Shown here piece by piece: positions 43,846-52,854 of a stretch of 64,000 bases of DNA. Origin of the DNA: Clostridia bacterium (GTDB taxonomy: Bacteria > Bacillota > Clostridia > TANB77 > CAG-508); assembly GCA_900754085.1 (NCBI GenBank), contig CAAEBO010000006.1, positions 45,568-109,567 of the forward strand, given 5' to 3'. Positions within the stretch are counted from its first letter, which is position 1; the number at the start of each line of letters is the position of its first letter. The notes under the pieces are model-generated. The model was not told the origin of the DNA. It saw only the letters and a list, made by a program, of their open reading frames with translations, and ran no database searches. A program made the translations under genes and the position numbers.

Positions 43846-44868
43846 TTACCTAGAGCAATTATTGCATAATATTGTTTCTAAACCTACATTTAAATCTATC
43901 TTTCCGATCTTATAATTGTAGTCTAAATCTATTAGCTCCTTTATGATATTAGATATTTCTAAATCTGTAAAGCTTTTCGCCTGCATTTTATATTTATTTA
44001 CTAAAAATATTTGATTTGGTTTTAAATTTAAAGATTTTGCTATATCTAATTTATATTTTTCTGCTATCTTCACAAAATATAATTTTTTAAAATGATTATA
44101 TAATGTTATTAATATTTTTTGAATAGGTTCTTTATTATAAAGTAAATTATTAAGTTCTTCTAGTGCTAATTTTATTTGTTTCTTTCCTAAATAGTCTGTT
44201 AAATTAAATATTATAGCTTGTGTCTGCTTTGTACATAGTAAATCTATATCTTCTTTTTTTATTGTTCCACCTTCGCCAGCATACTCTATTAGCTTTCTTA
44301 TTTCGTTAATTAAGTCTTGCATACTTTGTCCACATTGTTCTATAAAATATTGTAATGTATTTTCTGTTACATTTACTTTATAAGCATTACATATTGCTTT
44401 TAGTCTTCTTATAATTTGGTTTGGTTTTTGATATACAAATTCGCATATAACACCATTTTTTTCTAATGTTTTATATAATTTTTGCTTTTCTACATTTTCT
44501 TCTATAAATACTAAAACTACACTTTCATTTATATCTGCTATATTATTTTCTATGTATTCAGATAAATTTGATTTTATTTTAGTAAGTTCTGCATTTTTCT
44601 TTTTCCCCTCTTTTTTTAGAATTCCAGAATTTTTTACTAATATTAATTTTCTTGGATATCCAAAAGCTGGAGTTTGTATATCTGATATTAAATTAGCAAT
44701 ATTTGTTTCGTCAATACTTATATAATTTATTCCATTTATACATTCTCCAAAATTTTTCTTTATTTTTTTTACTATTGTATCTAGCAAAAATTTTTCTTCG
44801 CCATGTAAAACATATATGCTTTTTAAGTTTCCTTTTCCTAAGTCTTGTTCCAATTCTTCTATTAACAC
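43846..44868 (-). CDS. holA: DNA polymerase III delta subunit
   Basis: The clamp-loader delta subunit opens the beta clamp. Family features are the N-terminal YVLHGEEKFLLDTIV, the low-identity AAA-like domain I-II, and the lid region YFIEQCGQSMQDLINEIRKLIEYAG with the typical C-terminal collar domain. GTG at 44868 is used, with GAAGG upstream. Length (340) is normal. Confidence 0.9.
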   Translation of the reverse strand: MLIEELEQDLGKGNLKSIYVLHGEEKFLLDTIVKKIKKNFGECINGINYISIDETNIANLISDIQTPAFGYPRKLILVKNSGILKKEGKKKNAELTKIKSNLSEYIENNIADINESVVLVFIEENVEKQKLYKTLEKNGVICEFVYQKPNQIIRRLKAICNAYKVNVTENTLQYFIEQCGQSMQDLINEIRKLIEYAGEGGTIKKEDIDLLCTKQTQAIIFNLTDYLGKKQIKLALEELNNLLYNKEPIQKILITLYNHFKKLYFVKIAEKYKLDIAKSLNLKPNQIFLVNKYKMQAKSFTDLEISNIIKELIDLDYNYKIGKIDLNVGLETILCNNCSR

Positions 44869-44950
44869 ATTTATACCTTCTTTATAATTTTAATTGATCA
44901 TAATGCCTACTTTTCAAGTAGTATCTTTAGTTTATAGCATTGTTATATTT

Positions 44951-45443
44951 TTATAATTTAAATTGTGATGAAAATTTAGATGAATGTGCATGGCAAATTG
45001 CTATTGCCATACTATCTGTTATATCATCTAATTTTGGTAATTTTTCTGTATTTAATATCATTTTTACCATTCTTTGTACTTGCATTTTGTCTGCTCTACC
45101 ATATCCTGTTACAGCTTGCTTTATTTGAAGTGGTGTATATTCAAATATATCTAATTTATTGATTCTGGCAGTTATTAGTATTACACCTCTTGCTTGTGCA
45201 ACATTAATAGCTGTTTTGGCATTATTATTAAAAAATAATTCTTCTATAGACATTGCATCTGGTTTATATGTATTTATTATATTATTTAATTCTGTATTAA
45301 TTTTTTCTAATCTTAATGGAAATGATTCTCCCGCTTCTGTTAAAATTGCACCAGATGTTTCTAATTTAAATTTATTTCCTACGTAATCTATTATACTGTA
45401 CCCGTGTTATTGCAAACCCTGGGTCTATTCCTAATATTCTCAT
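44951..45443 (-). pseudogene. ruvC: ruvC Holliday-junction resolvase gene, interrupted by a one-base insertion
   Basis: From ATG 45443 the frame reads MRILGIDPGFAIT and then leaves frame. If the G at plus-strand position 45404 is dropped, it continues GYSIIDYVGNKFKLETSGAI and on through SIEELFFNNN (active-site Glu), TGYGRADKMQVQRMV and DITDSMAIAICH (active-site Asp residues) to 44951. The corrected length is 163 residues, the usual RuvC size. The ATG overlaps the stop of the debranching enzyme by 4 bp. Either the gene is truly disrupted or this is a single-base sequencing error; the intact reading on both sides favours error or very recent mutation. ruvA and ruvB are not nearby. Confidence 0.85.
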
Positions 45444-47473
45444 TTTGTTTCCTCTTCTACTTTTGTATCTAATATTATTCTAAATATTTCTGCAACACTC
45501 CATGCTTGTGAAAATGCGCCTTTTGGCAAATATGGTGGTTTAGAGTCATATAATTCAGAAATACTTAGTACACAACCTTCTTTATACATCATAACTTTAG
45601 TTGTTGCTTTTAAATTCTTTATAAAAATATTATATTGCTTGATTAATTCTTTTTTTACATTTCCTTCTTTTGTATTATTTATAACATTTTTATAAGCATC
45701 ATTATATATTCCAAACAGCCATGGCCAAGTAATTCCTTGGTGATAGCTTATATCTCTTCTATATGAGTCACCTTCATATGTTGCAATATATTGTTTGTCC
45801 TTTCTATTTAAAGTACGTAATCCATGTCTTGTATATAACTCTGCTGTCACTGTTTTCAAAATTTCTTTTGCATTCTTTCCTGATGGATTTAAAACTGGAT
45901 AGCTAAGTGCTAAGCTAAACAATTGGTTTGGTCTTATTCTTTCGTCCCCTATTACGTCATACAAAGATTTTTTAGTAGCATTATAAAATTTCCTATTAAA
46001 TGATTTTTGAACTTTATCCGCTAAGTTTGCATATATTTCCGCTTCTTCTGTTTTTTCAAACTTATTTGATAGTTCTTCCATTATTTTTAACGCATTATAC
46101 CATAAACTATTTATTTCTACTGTTTTTCCATTTCTAGGTGTTACAGCAAAATCTCCAATTTTTACATCCATCCACGTATTTTGAGTATTTATTGTTCCAG
46201 AATGAATTAATCCATCTCTTTCCATGTATATATTATTATCATCAACATCTATTCCTGTAATATATGCTTCTATTATCTTTTTTAAACACACATAAAAATT
46301 GTTCTTTATAAAGTCATAATCATTTGTGTAATTAATATATTTTTTTATGTTTTCAAAAAGTAATAAAGAAGCGTCTGCACTATTGTATAAAGGTCTATTG
46401 TCATATCCAGAATATCCATTTGGAACAAGACCATATTTTATGTCTCTTATAAATGTTAATAATACTTCTTTTGCTATTTCGAATCTTTTAGTTTTTAATA
46501 ATAAACCTTCGAATGAAATTAAGCTATCTCTTCCCCAATCTAGAAACCATGGGTAACCTGCAATTATTGTGTGTAATCCAAATGATGGTCTATATGCTAT
46601 AAAGCTATCTGTAGTAATTATAAAATCTTCTATTAGCTCTCGATCTTCTGTATTTTCTGATATTAAGTTTGTATTTTCTACAATTCCTTTTAATCTTTCT
46701 TCCTCATTTTGTATAAGTTCTTCTACTCTTATTTCATCTATATTTTCTTCTAGTGAAAATACAAATGAAATATTTTTTTCTTCATTTGGTTCTAGTTCTA
46801 TTTCATATCTTCCTGGAATTGCATGATTTTCTATTGGGTCAAATCCTCTTTTTTCTTCTTCCATATAAAACATATGGTAAAATACATCATTACTATGTTC
46901 TATATACTTTCCTTCAGAACACTTCATATAAAATGGTGTTTGATTTTCATTCTTTATAATTAATTTTACTTTTGTTCCATGTATATTTTCTTTTATATTA
47001 AAGTTTGTATCTTTATTCACTTGATGAAAATCTCTATAATTTATTATAGGTGCCAATGTTAGTTTTATTTTTGATTCTCCATTTTTTATTTTATATAATA
47101 CACCTACTGTGTTCCTTCCATATTGCAGACTTATAGTTTTTTGTATTGAAACATCTTCTATTTTATAGTTATATGTTGGAACATATTTCTTTTCAAATGA
47201 TTCAATTCTTTTATATCCATCTGAAATATAATTTTCACATATATTAGTATATAAAGGGTATTTATTTCCATTAATTTCGATAGATTCGTCTATTTTAGAT
47301 AAGACTAGAAATCTTCTTGCTGGTGGTGTAAGTGCTGCAACTAGCAATCCATGGTATTTCCTTGTGTTTGCACCTGTAACTGTAGAAGATGCAAAGCCTC
47401 CTATTCCATTAGATATTAACCATTCCCTTTGTATTAAATCTTTAAAATCTCCTTTATTTACTAGTATTTTCAT
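45440..47473 (-). CDS. Glycogen debranching enzyme (amylo-alpha-1,6-glucosidase type, GH133)
   Basis: The 677-residue protein has the GDE_N domain at the start (EWLISNGIGGFASSTVTGANTRKYHGLLVAAL) and the (alpha/alpha)6 catalytic domain with GYPWFLDWGRDSLIS, LVPNGYSGYDNRPLYNSADASL and YHQGITWPWLFGI. It removes alpha-1,6 branches of storage glucan. It lies in an operon ispH-murB-yvcK-debranching enzyme-ruvC and supports the glucan-storage genes at 34-40 kb. Confidence 0.92.
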   Translation of the reverse strand: MKILVNKGDFKDLIQREWLISNGIGGFASSTVTGANTRKYHGLLVAALTPPARRFLVLSKIDESIEINGNKYPLYTNICENYISDGYKRIESFEKKYVPTYNYKIEDVSIQKTISLQYGRNTVGVLYKIKNGESKIKLTLAPIINYRDFHQVNKDTNFNIKENIHGTKVKLIIKNENQTPFYMKCSEGKYIEHSNDVFYHMFYMEEEKRGFDPIENHAIPGRYEIELEPNEEKNISFVFSLEENIDEIRVEELIQNEEERLKGIVENTNLISENTEDRELIEDFIITTDSFIAYRPSFGLHTIIAGYPWFLDWGRDSLISFEGLLLKTKRFEIAKEVLLTFIRDIKYGLVPNGYSGYDNRPLYNSADASLLLFENIKKYINYTNDYDFIKNNFYVCLKKIIEAYITGIDVDDNNIYMERDGLIHSGTINTQNTWMDVKIGDFAVTPRNGKTVEINSLWYNALKIMEELSNKFEKTEEAEIYANLADKVQKSFNRKFYNATKKSLYDVIGDERIRPNQLFSLALSYPVLNPSGKNAKEILKTVTAELYTRHGLRTLNRKDKQYIATYEGDSYRRDISYHQGITWPWLFGIYNDAYKNVINNTKEGNVKKELIKQYNIFIKNLKATTKVMMYKEGCVLSISELYDSKPPYLPKGAFSQAWSVAEIFRIILDTKVEEETK

Positions 47474-47490
47474 TTGTAAGCCTCCAATTA

Positions 47491-49047
47491 TTATTTTCTC
47501 TTGTTTTGTTCAACTTTTTCTATAAATTTCTCTATAAATTCTTCTTCTTTATCTTTATTTTCATTTTGCAAAATTTCTCTATTCTTTAATTTTACTTCTT
47601 CTGTATTCCTCATATCTTCTATACGTTTACCATATTTAGATAAGAATTTACTCTTTCTTTCTTTTTTATTTGCATTAGTCTTTGTTTTTCTTTTTGGTTT
47701 ATTTTTTATTTTATTAAATTGTTTTTCATATTCCAATTTAGATTTTAAAAGCATATATTGTGGGTCTGACTGTTTATCTCTATATTTTAAATCATCACAA
47801 ATTAATTCTGATATAGCTCTTGCCACTAAGTCTGGATTATGTCTTATAAAACCATTTTCTATACATGCTAAATCTCTTTGTAATAGTCGTACACCCATAC
47901 TTTTTGATTTTGCTATATCTTGTACAACTAATTCTGAACCTTTTAAATTATATCTTTTTATATATTCTGGTATAATCTCTCCTGTATCGTAAATACAATA
48001 ATCTATAACCCCTTTGCCTGTATGTTCCATAATAGCTTTTATATGATCAGATAATTTATAATTATCTGTTTGTCCTGGCTCTGTCATTATATTACTTACA
48101 TATACTTTTATTGCTTTACTTTCTTTCATTGCTTTATATACGCCATTTACCAATAAGTTAGGTATTACATTTGTATATAAGCTTCCTGGTCCTATTACAA
48201 TACAATCTGCTTCTTTTATTGCATTAACCACTTCTGAAGTTGCTCTACAATTTGGTGGTGATATAAATACTCTATTAATTTTGGTTATTTTATCATAAGA
48301 TATTTTTTTTATTTGATCTTTTTCTTCTACTATCATACCATTTTCTAATTCTGCACAAATTCTCATTTCATCATTAGTAATAGGTAAAACTTTTCCTATT
48401 ATATTGAATACTTCATTTGAATTAGATATAGCTTCTGTAAAATCTTTAGATAAATTTTGTATTGTAGAAAAATATAAATCACTAAATGATATATCTTTTA
48501 ATTCTTGGCTTTTAAATTTATAATCCATTAATTTTTTTGTGACTTCTTCATTTTGAGCTAATGCTATTACTGTGTTTTTTATATCTTCTAATGGCATCGA
48601 ATTTATAGATTTATCTTTAATTTTTCCATATGCTGAAACTGTTGCAACAGCTGTTATATTATCTGTATATTTTTTAAGTCCTCTTACAACTGTTTCTATT
48701 CCATTTCCAGAACCGATTACAACAATTTTTGGACCTTCTGAATATACTTTTTTATTAAAAATTAATGAGTTTATATTTATATGATTTCTATTATTTTTTA
48801 CCCTAGAGTCTGTAGATTCTATTAGCATTTCCATGGTTCTTTTTTGTAAAAATACAATTCCTATAACTATACATGTAAAACCTAATATAAATGAAAAAAT
48901 TATTAATAATAATTGTAGTATTTCTAATTCTTCTTTTACAATAATAGTAGATATTCCATAGCATGCAAGTATTATTCCTACAAGAATAAGAAATATCCAT
49001 CTTTTTATTCTTGCATTTGGTCTAAACCATTCTATAAAACCTTTCAT
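47491..49047 (-). CDS. Divergent YvcK/CofD-family protein with N-terminal membrane anchor
   Basis: The first 70 residues form two membrane helices (IFLILVGIILACYGISTII and LLLIIFSFILGFTCIVIGIV). They are followed by a YvcK-like domain: VIGSGNGIETVVRGLKKYTDNITAV, ADCIVIGPGSLYTNVIPNL and NIMTEPGQTDNY. The canonical TVADDGGSSG is replaced by TVSAYGKIKDKS and the PPGDIRN region by MPLEDIKN. The last 90 residues are Lys/Glu-rich. YvcK relatives bind UDP-sugars and regulate cell-wall synthesis and carbon use. Position next to murB fits a wall role. ATG 49047 follows AAAGGATG. Confidence 0.75.
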   Translation of the reverse strand: MKGFIEWFRPNARIKRWIFLILVGIILACYGISTIIVKEELEILQLLLIIFSFILGFTCIVIGIVFLQKRTMEMLIESTDSRVKNNRNHININSLIFNKKVYSEGPKIVVIGSGNGIETVVRGLKKYTDNITAVATVSAYGKIKDKSINSMPLEDIKNTVIALAQNEEVTKKLMDYKFKSQELKDISFSDLYFSTIQNLSKDFTEAISNSNEVFNIIGKVLPITNDEMRICAELENGMIVEEKDQIKKISYDKITKINRVFISPPNCRATSEVVNAIKEADCIVIGPGSLYTNVIPNLLVNGVYKAMKESKAIKVYVSNIMTEPGQTDNYKLSDHIKAIMEHTGKGVIDYCIYDTGEIIPEYIKRYNLKGSELVVQDIAKSKSMGVRLLQRDLACIENGFIRHNPDLVARAISELICDDLKYRDKQSDPQYMLLKSKLEYEKQFNKIKNKPKRKTKTNANKKERKSKFLSKYGKRIEDMRNTEEVKLKNREILQNENKDKEEEFIEKFIEKVEQNKRK

Positions 49048-49075
49048 TTTTATACATCCTTTCAAAAATTGTGTT

Positions 49076-49999
49076 TTAATCTTCTCCTATTACTTGTACT
49101 TCCAATTCTACTTTTTTTCCAAATTTTTCATGTATTTTTTGGCTAATATATTTAGTTAGGTTTAGTACGTCTTTTGCTTTTGCATCTCCTTTATTTACTA
49201 CAAAACCTGCGTGTTTTATGGATACTTCTGCATCACCTATGTTGTAACCTTTTAAACCACATTCATCTATTAATTTTGCTGTAATAAAATCTTCTCCTCT
49301 TTTAAATGTACTTCCAGCTGATGGATATTCTAGTGGTTGGTGTTCTTTGCGCCATGTGCTATATTCATCCATTTTAGATTTTATTTCTTTGTATATTCCT
49401 TTATTTAATCTTAATTTTGTAGATAAAATTATATATTCATTTGTACTAAAAATACTATTTCTATATTCAAATTTTTGCTCTTCATTAGATAAGATCTTTA
49501 TATTTCCTTTTTTATCTATACATTTTGTTTCTAAAACAATATTTTTCATTTCTCCGCCATGTGCCCCTGCATTCATTCTAATTGCTCCTCCGATAGAACC
49601 AGGAATACCAGCAGCAAATTCAAAGCCTTCTATTTCTTCTATTAAAAGCTTTTGTGCCACATACCCATTTTTTACACCTGCACCAACTGTTACTATATAT
49701 GCTTCATTTTCTTCTTCTATATTAAATCCTTCTATACCTACCTTTAGTACAATTCCTCTTATTCCACCATCTTTTACTAGTAAATTACTTCCATTTCCTA
49801 TAACTATTAATGGTATGTTATTTTTAGTTGAATACTCTAGTATTTTTTTTACATCATCTTCTTTTTTTGCATTTATAAAAATATCTGCCTTACCACCAAT
49901 TTTAAAAGATGTATGTTTTGACATTAATTCATCTTTTAAAATATTACTTTCTTCTGACACACATTTTTTTAGTTCTTCTATATGATTTTCTATATTCAA
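49076..49999 (-). CDS. murB: UDP-N-acetylenolpyruvoylglucosamine reductase
   Basis: MurB makes UDP-MurNAc, the substrate of the later Mur ligases. The FAD-binding part contains PLIVIGNGSNLLVKDGG and AGIPGSIGGAIRMNAGAHGGE; the C-terminal block has YPSAGSTFKR and DECGLKGYNIGDAEVS with HAGFVVNKG. Length (307) fits type II enzymes. The start is TTG at 49999, two bases after the ispH stop, with AAAGGAG upstream. Confidence 0.95.
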   Translation of the reverse strand: MNIENHIEELKKCVSEESNILKDELMSKHTSFKIGGKADIFINAKKEDDVKKILEYSTKNNIPLIVIGNGSNLLVKDGGIRGIVLKVGIEGFNIEEENEAYIVTVGAGVKNGYVAQKLLIEEIEGFEFAAGIPGSIGGAIRMNAGAHGGEMKNIVLETKCIDKKGNIKILSNEEQKFEYRNSIFSTNEYIILSTKLRLNKGIYKEIKSKMDEYSTWRKEHQPLEYPSAGSTFKRGEDFITAKLIDECGLKGYNIGDAEVSIKHAGFVVNKGDAKAKDVLNLTKYISQKIHEKFGKKVELEVQVIGED

Positions 50000-50000
50000 A

Positions 50001-50843
50001 TTATTTTCTCTCCTTTAAATAATTTATAACTGCTTCTATACTTGTTTTAGGTGTTGAAGCTCCTGCCATTACTCCTATTTTTGATATATTTTTTAAGTCT
50101 TCATTATATAATTCTGTTACTTCTTCTATTTTTATAGCTCTTTTACAATTTTTTTGTGATATTTCATATAATTTGTTTGTATTAGAACTTTTCTTTCCAC
50201 CTATAATAATCATATAATCTACTTTTTTAGAAATTTCTTCTGTTTCTTTTTGCCTTATTTCTGTTGCATTACATATTCCATTACATATTTTTATTTCTGT
50301 AGTTATATTTTCTTTTAAAAATTTTTCTATTTCAAAAAATTTTTGTAAGTTATATGTAGTTTGCGTTAAAACTGCTATTTTATCTTTTTTATTTAAAATT
50401 TCTATTCTATTTTTTAGTTCTTCTATATTTTGTATTATTTCGCCATTTTTACAAAAGCTAAATGTTCCAATAACTTCTGCATGTTCTTTTTCTCCTATTA
50501 CTATTATGTAATAATTTTCATTTGATAATTCTTCTGCTGTTTTATGTATTTTTATCACTTTTGGACAAGTACAATCTATTAGTTCTACATTATTCTTTTC
50601 TGCATAATTATATACTTCTTTTGTTACTCCATGTGCTCGTATTATCACTTTTTCTTCTGCTTCTTCTATATTATTTATAACTATAAGCCCTTCTTTTTTT
50701 AATTTATTCAATACTTGGCTATTATGTAATAAATCACCTAAGCAGTCTATTTTATCTACTTTTTGTAATTCTTCTTCTGCTTTTTCTACTGCCCTTGTAA
50801 TTCCATTACAAAAACCAGCTGTTTTTCCTAATATTATTTCCAT
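50001..50843 (-). CDS. ispH: 4-hydroxy-3-methylbut-2-enyl diphosphate reductase
   Basis: The last enzyme of the MEP isoprenoid pathway. Three conserved cysteines for the iron-sulfur cluster are seen in TAGFCNGITRA, IDCTCPKV and ICNGICNAT; motifs RAHGVTKEVY and GASTPKTSIEAV are typical. Length (280) is the short form without the S1 domains found in many Clostridial IspH proteins. It heads the operon that continues with murB. Confidence 0.94.
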   Translation of the reverse strand: MEIILGKTAGFCNGITRAVEKAEEELQKVDKIDCLGDLLHNSQVLNKLKKEGLIVINNIEEAEEKVIIRAHGVTKEVYNYAEKNNVELIDCTCPKVIKIHKTAEELSNENYYIIVIGEKEHAEVIGTFSFCKNGEIIQNIEELKNRIEILNKKDKIAVLTQTTYNLQKFFEIEKFLKENITTEIKICNGICNATEIRQKETEEISKKVDYMIIIGGKKSSNTNKLYEISQKNCKRAIKIEEVTELYNEDLKNISKIGVMAGASTPKTSIEAVINYLKERK

Positions 50844-50982
50844 ATATTTCTCCTATTTTATTATATGTTTTGTCTTTTGCATTATATCACATATGTTATG
50901 TTTCTGTAAAATTATTTTCTTCTAAATTAGTTGATATTTAGCATCAAAATGTTATTATGTAATTCTTTTTATTCTTATAAAA

Positions 50983-51435
50983 TTATCTGCGTAGAAAGAA
51001 TTTTTTTATCTTTTCTATTATCTTTTTTATTATATTTGTGTCTTCCACTTTTATAAGCTGTGTTCCTTTTTCGTTGTTACTAAATGTTTCTTTTGGTTTT
51101 TCTATTTTATTTGTTTGTCTATTAGAAAAAATGTTATTTAGTCTTTCTTCATTTATTCTTCTTTCTTCTGCATCTTTTTTTATAAATTCTTCTTTTTCTA
51201 TTGGTGTTGCCCAATAATTTCTATATATAAGTGCTAAAATATCTTCTGCTTCTTTTGATATTCCTTGCTGTTCTAAAGAAAGGTTTTCTTTTATGCAGAA
51301 ATCATATTCTTTATTCATATTCTCTTCTAAAAATTTTCTAAATTTTAGCGGAATTTTGTTAGTTAAATCTATATCTGTATGTAATAATACTTCGTTTACT
51401 TCTTTAAAAGCATTTGGATATCTTTTATCTACCAT
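50983..51435 (-). CDS. Small protein of unknown function, paralogue of the 137-aa protein at 41642
   Basis: The 150-residue protein has the same layout as the 41642-42055 product: a helical N-terminus, NKIPLKFRKFL, IKENLSLEQQ, YWATPIEKEEFIKKD, a low-complexity stretch and a basic tail (IIEKIKKFFLRR). Its ATG overlaps the end of the amidoligase gene by 11 bp, so the two are coupled. The repeated pairing of this family with a larger gene suggests a partner or adaptor; no domain is recognised. Confidence 0.72.
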   Translation of the reverse strand: MVDKRYPNAFKEVNEVLLHTDIDLTNKIPLKFRKFLEENMNKEYDFCIKENLSLEQQGISKEAEDILALIYRNYWATPIEKEEFIKKDAEERRINEERLNNIFSNRQTNKIEKPKETFSNNEKGTQLIKVEDTNIIKKIIEKIKKFFLRR

Positions 51436-52525
51436 CGTCTACTTTTTCTCCTCTTTCGTCTTTAGTACGCATATATTGTTTTATTTTGTTAAAAGCTTCT
51501 CTTGTCTTACTTCCTAAAGTTCTATTTGCAATCTTCGTAAATTCTTCACGTTTAAAAGTTGTTGCAAACCCTTTTTTACTATTTTTGCTATAAACTTTAT
51601 CATCTTTTACAGATTCCCACCTATTTAAGTATATTTTCTTATCTTCATCTGATTCCATAATTAGGTCTAAAAAACTTTCTGCCTTTTCTTTTTCTGTTAC
51701 ATCATGTCTTACAAATTCTTTAAACTTTTTTTCATATTTTTCTGGTTCTTCTGTTAGCTTAATTGATGTATCTATAATTGAAGCATATAAAAATACATTT
51801 TGTTTTATTATTTCTGGGTCTAGTGTACCATTTGCCATTCTGAATTCTATTGTATCTTTATCTTTGTTACCTATATTAGTTAAGTTAAGCCCAGCATATC
51901 TTCTTTCATCTAGCTTTAGTTTGCTAGCAACTGTTCTTAATTTTCCAAAATCTTTATAAGAGACTTTTAATGTTCCTTCTTCTATCTTTTTTAATATTTT
52001 TTTACCTGTAGGTGCTGCCATTCCTTTTCTCCATATAGCTGAAACAGCACTTACCCCATGAAAATTTTTATTTATAGCACCTTTACGAAGTGGATTATTT
52101 TCTGCATTACACATTTTATATATAAGTTCTTCTGCTTCTGCATAAATATGTAAAAAGTTTTGCATATTTTGATGATCTTCTTTTAAACATTTTGAATCAA
52201 AATGTATATGCAATCCACATTTTTCATCTGCTTCTACTTCCTTGCCTTTTCTAGGAAATTCTTTTATTTTATCACAAATTTCTGATATGTCTTTCCATGT
52301 GTTTTGGCTATCTTTTAAAATTGGAGAAACAAGTTCTGCTCCACCTTCTCCAACTAGTTTTTCTTCATATTTAGTTGCCATACGCCAATTTTTATTTTTT
52401 ATAAACTTTGCACTTTCACCAGAATATAACCCATTTTTTGTTTTAACATTATTTGCTTCTATTTCTATACCAAACTGCATATAATCTGGTAAATTTAATT
52501 TATCATATTTTTCTTTGTATTTCAT
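51425..52525 (-). CDS. Amidoligase-family enzyme
   Basis: The protein (about 366 residues) shows the pattern of the amidoligase family related to glutamine synthetase/GCS folds: FGIEIEANN near the start, VGEGGAELVSPIL, CGLHIHFDS (metal-binding His), ERRYAGLNLTN, and TIEFRMANGTL, the terminal catalytic block. Such enzymes form amide or peptide bonds using ATP; the substrate is unknown. ATG 52525 follows AAGAGG. A promoter lies upstream and the 150-aa gene downstream is coupled. Confidence 0.82.
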   Translation of the reverse strand: MKYKEKYDKLNLPDYMQFGIEIEANNVKTKNGLYSGESAKFIKNKNWRMATKYEEKLVGEGGAELVSPILKDSQNTWKDISEICDKIKEFPRKGKEVEADEKCGLHIHFDSKCLKEDHQNMQNFLHIYAEAEELIYKMCNAENNPLRKGAINKNFHGVSAVSAIWRKGMAAPTGKKILKKIEEGTLKVSYKDFGKLRTVASKLKLDERRYAGLNLTNIGNKDKDTIEFRMANGTLDPEIIKQNVFLYASIIDTSIKLTEEPEKYEKKFKEFVRHDVTEKEKAESFLDLIMESDEDKKIYLNRWESVKDDKVYSKNSKKGFATTFKREEFTKIANRTLGSKTREAFNKIKQYMRTKDERGEKVDDGR

Positions 52526-52553
52526 AACTTCCTCTTTATACATAATTTTCTAA

Positions 52554-52583
52554 ATTATATCATTTTACTAATTTAATTGTAAA
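52554..52583 (-). promoter_or_regulatory. Promoter of the amidoligase operon
   Basis: On the minus strand TTTACA (52578-52583) and a perfect TATAAT (52554-52559) are 18 bp apart. The nested inverted-repeat element begins 10 bp upstream of the -35. Confidence 0.7.
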
Positions 52584-52593
52584 GAGATTCATC

Positions 52594-52854
52594 GGGATTA
52601 TGGGACGGTCCTTAAAATCCCTTTCTTCGAAAGGGATTTTAAAAGAAGCAGTCCTAAGTACAAATATTAATATAATTAATATAATTTTATGCAAGTATCG
52701 TATTAAATTAATTTAACAAAAAAGTGAATGCCTAATCTTATTACAAATTAATAAATGTAATATAATTTTGCATTCACTTTTTGATTGTTTATTTAAACGG
52801 ACTGCTTTAAAAATCCCGGCTAGCCGGGATTTTTAGGACCGTCCCCCGAATCCC
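52594..52854. repeat. Nested inverted-repeat element (MITE-like) carrying copies E and F of the GGGACGGTCC repeat
   Basis: The left arm (52594 to about 52654) and the reverse complement of the right arm (52854 to about 52799) both read GGGATT, GGGACGGTCC, AAAATCCC, a small hairpin, GGGATTTT and AGCAGTCC. The hairpins inside the arms differ yet stay paired: CCCTTTC/GAAAGGG on the left, and the 26-bp palindrome AAAAATCCCGGC-TA-GCCGGGATTTTT (52809-52834) on the right. The right end touches the dnaJ stop codon. No ORF is inside and no target-site duplication is clear. Nearly the whole 310-bp gap between dnaJ and the amidoligase operon is this element. Confidence 0.75.
52718..52782 (-). terminator. 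Probable terminator of the heat-shock operon
   Basis: The arms AAAAAAGTGAATGC (52718-52731) and GCATTCACTTTTT (52770-52782) form a 13-bp stem, and on the minus strand the 3' arm runs into TTTTTTG. It lies inside the nested repeat element, about 70 bp after the dnaJ stop. Confidence 0.7.

Noticed and set aside
44951..45253. A 100-residue gene starting at MSIEEL
   Set aside because: It is only the C-terminal part of ruvC; the N-terminal half is found in another frame upstream with one inserted base.
49347..49985. Plus-strand frame of 212 codons
   Set aside because: It is antisense to murB, which is well supported by its motifs.
52594..52854. Insertion sequence
   Set aside because: No transposase frame lies inside; only a non-autonomous, MITE-like reading is possible.
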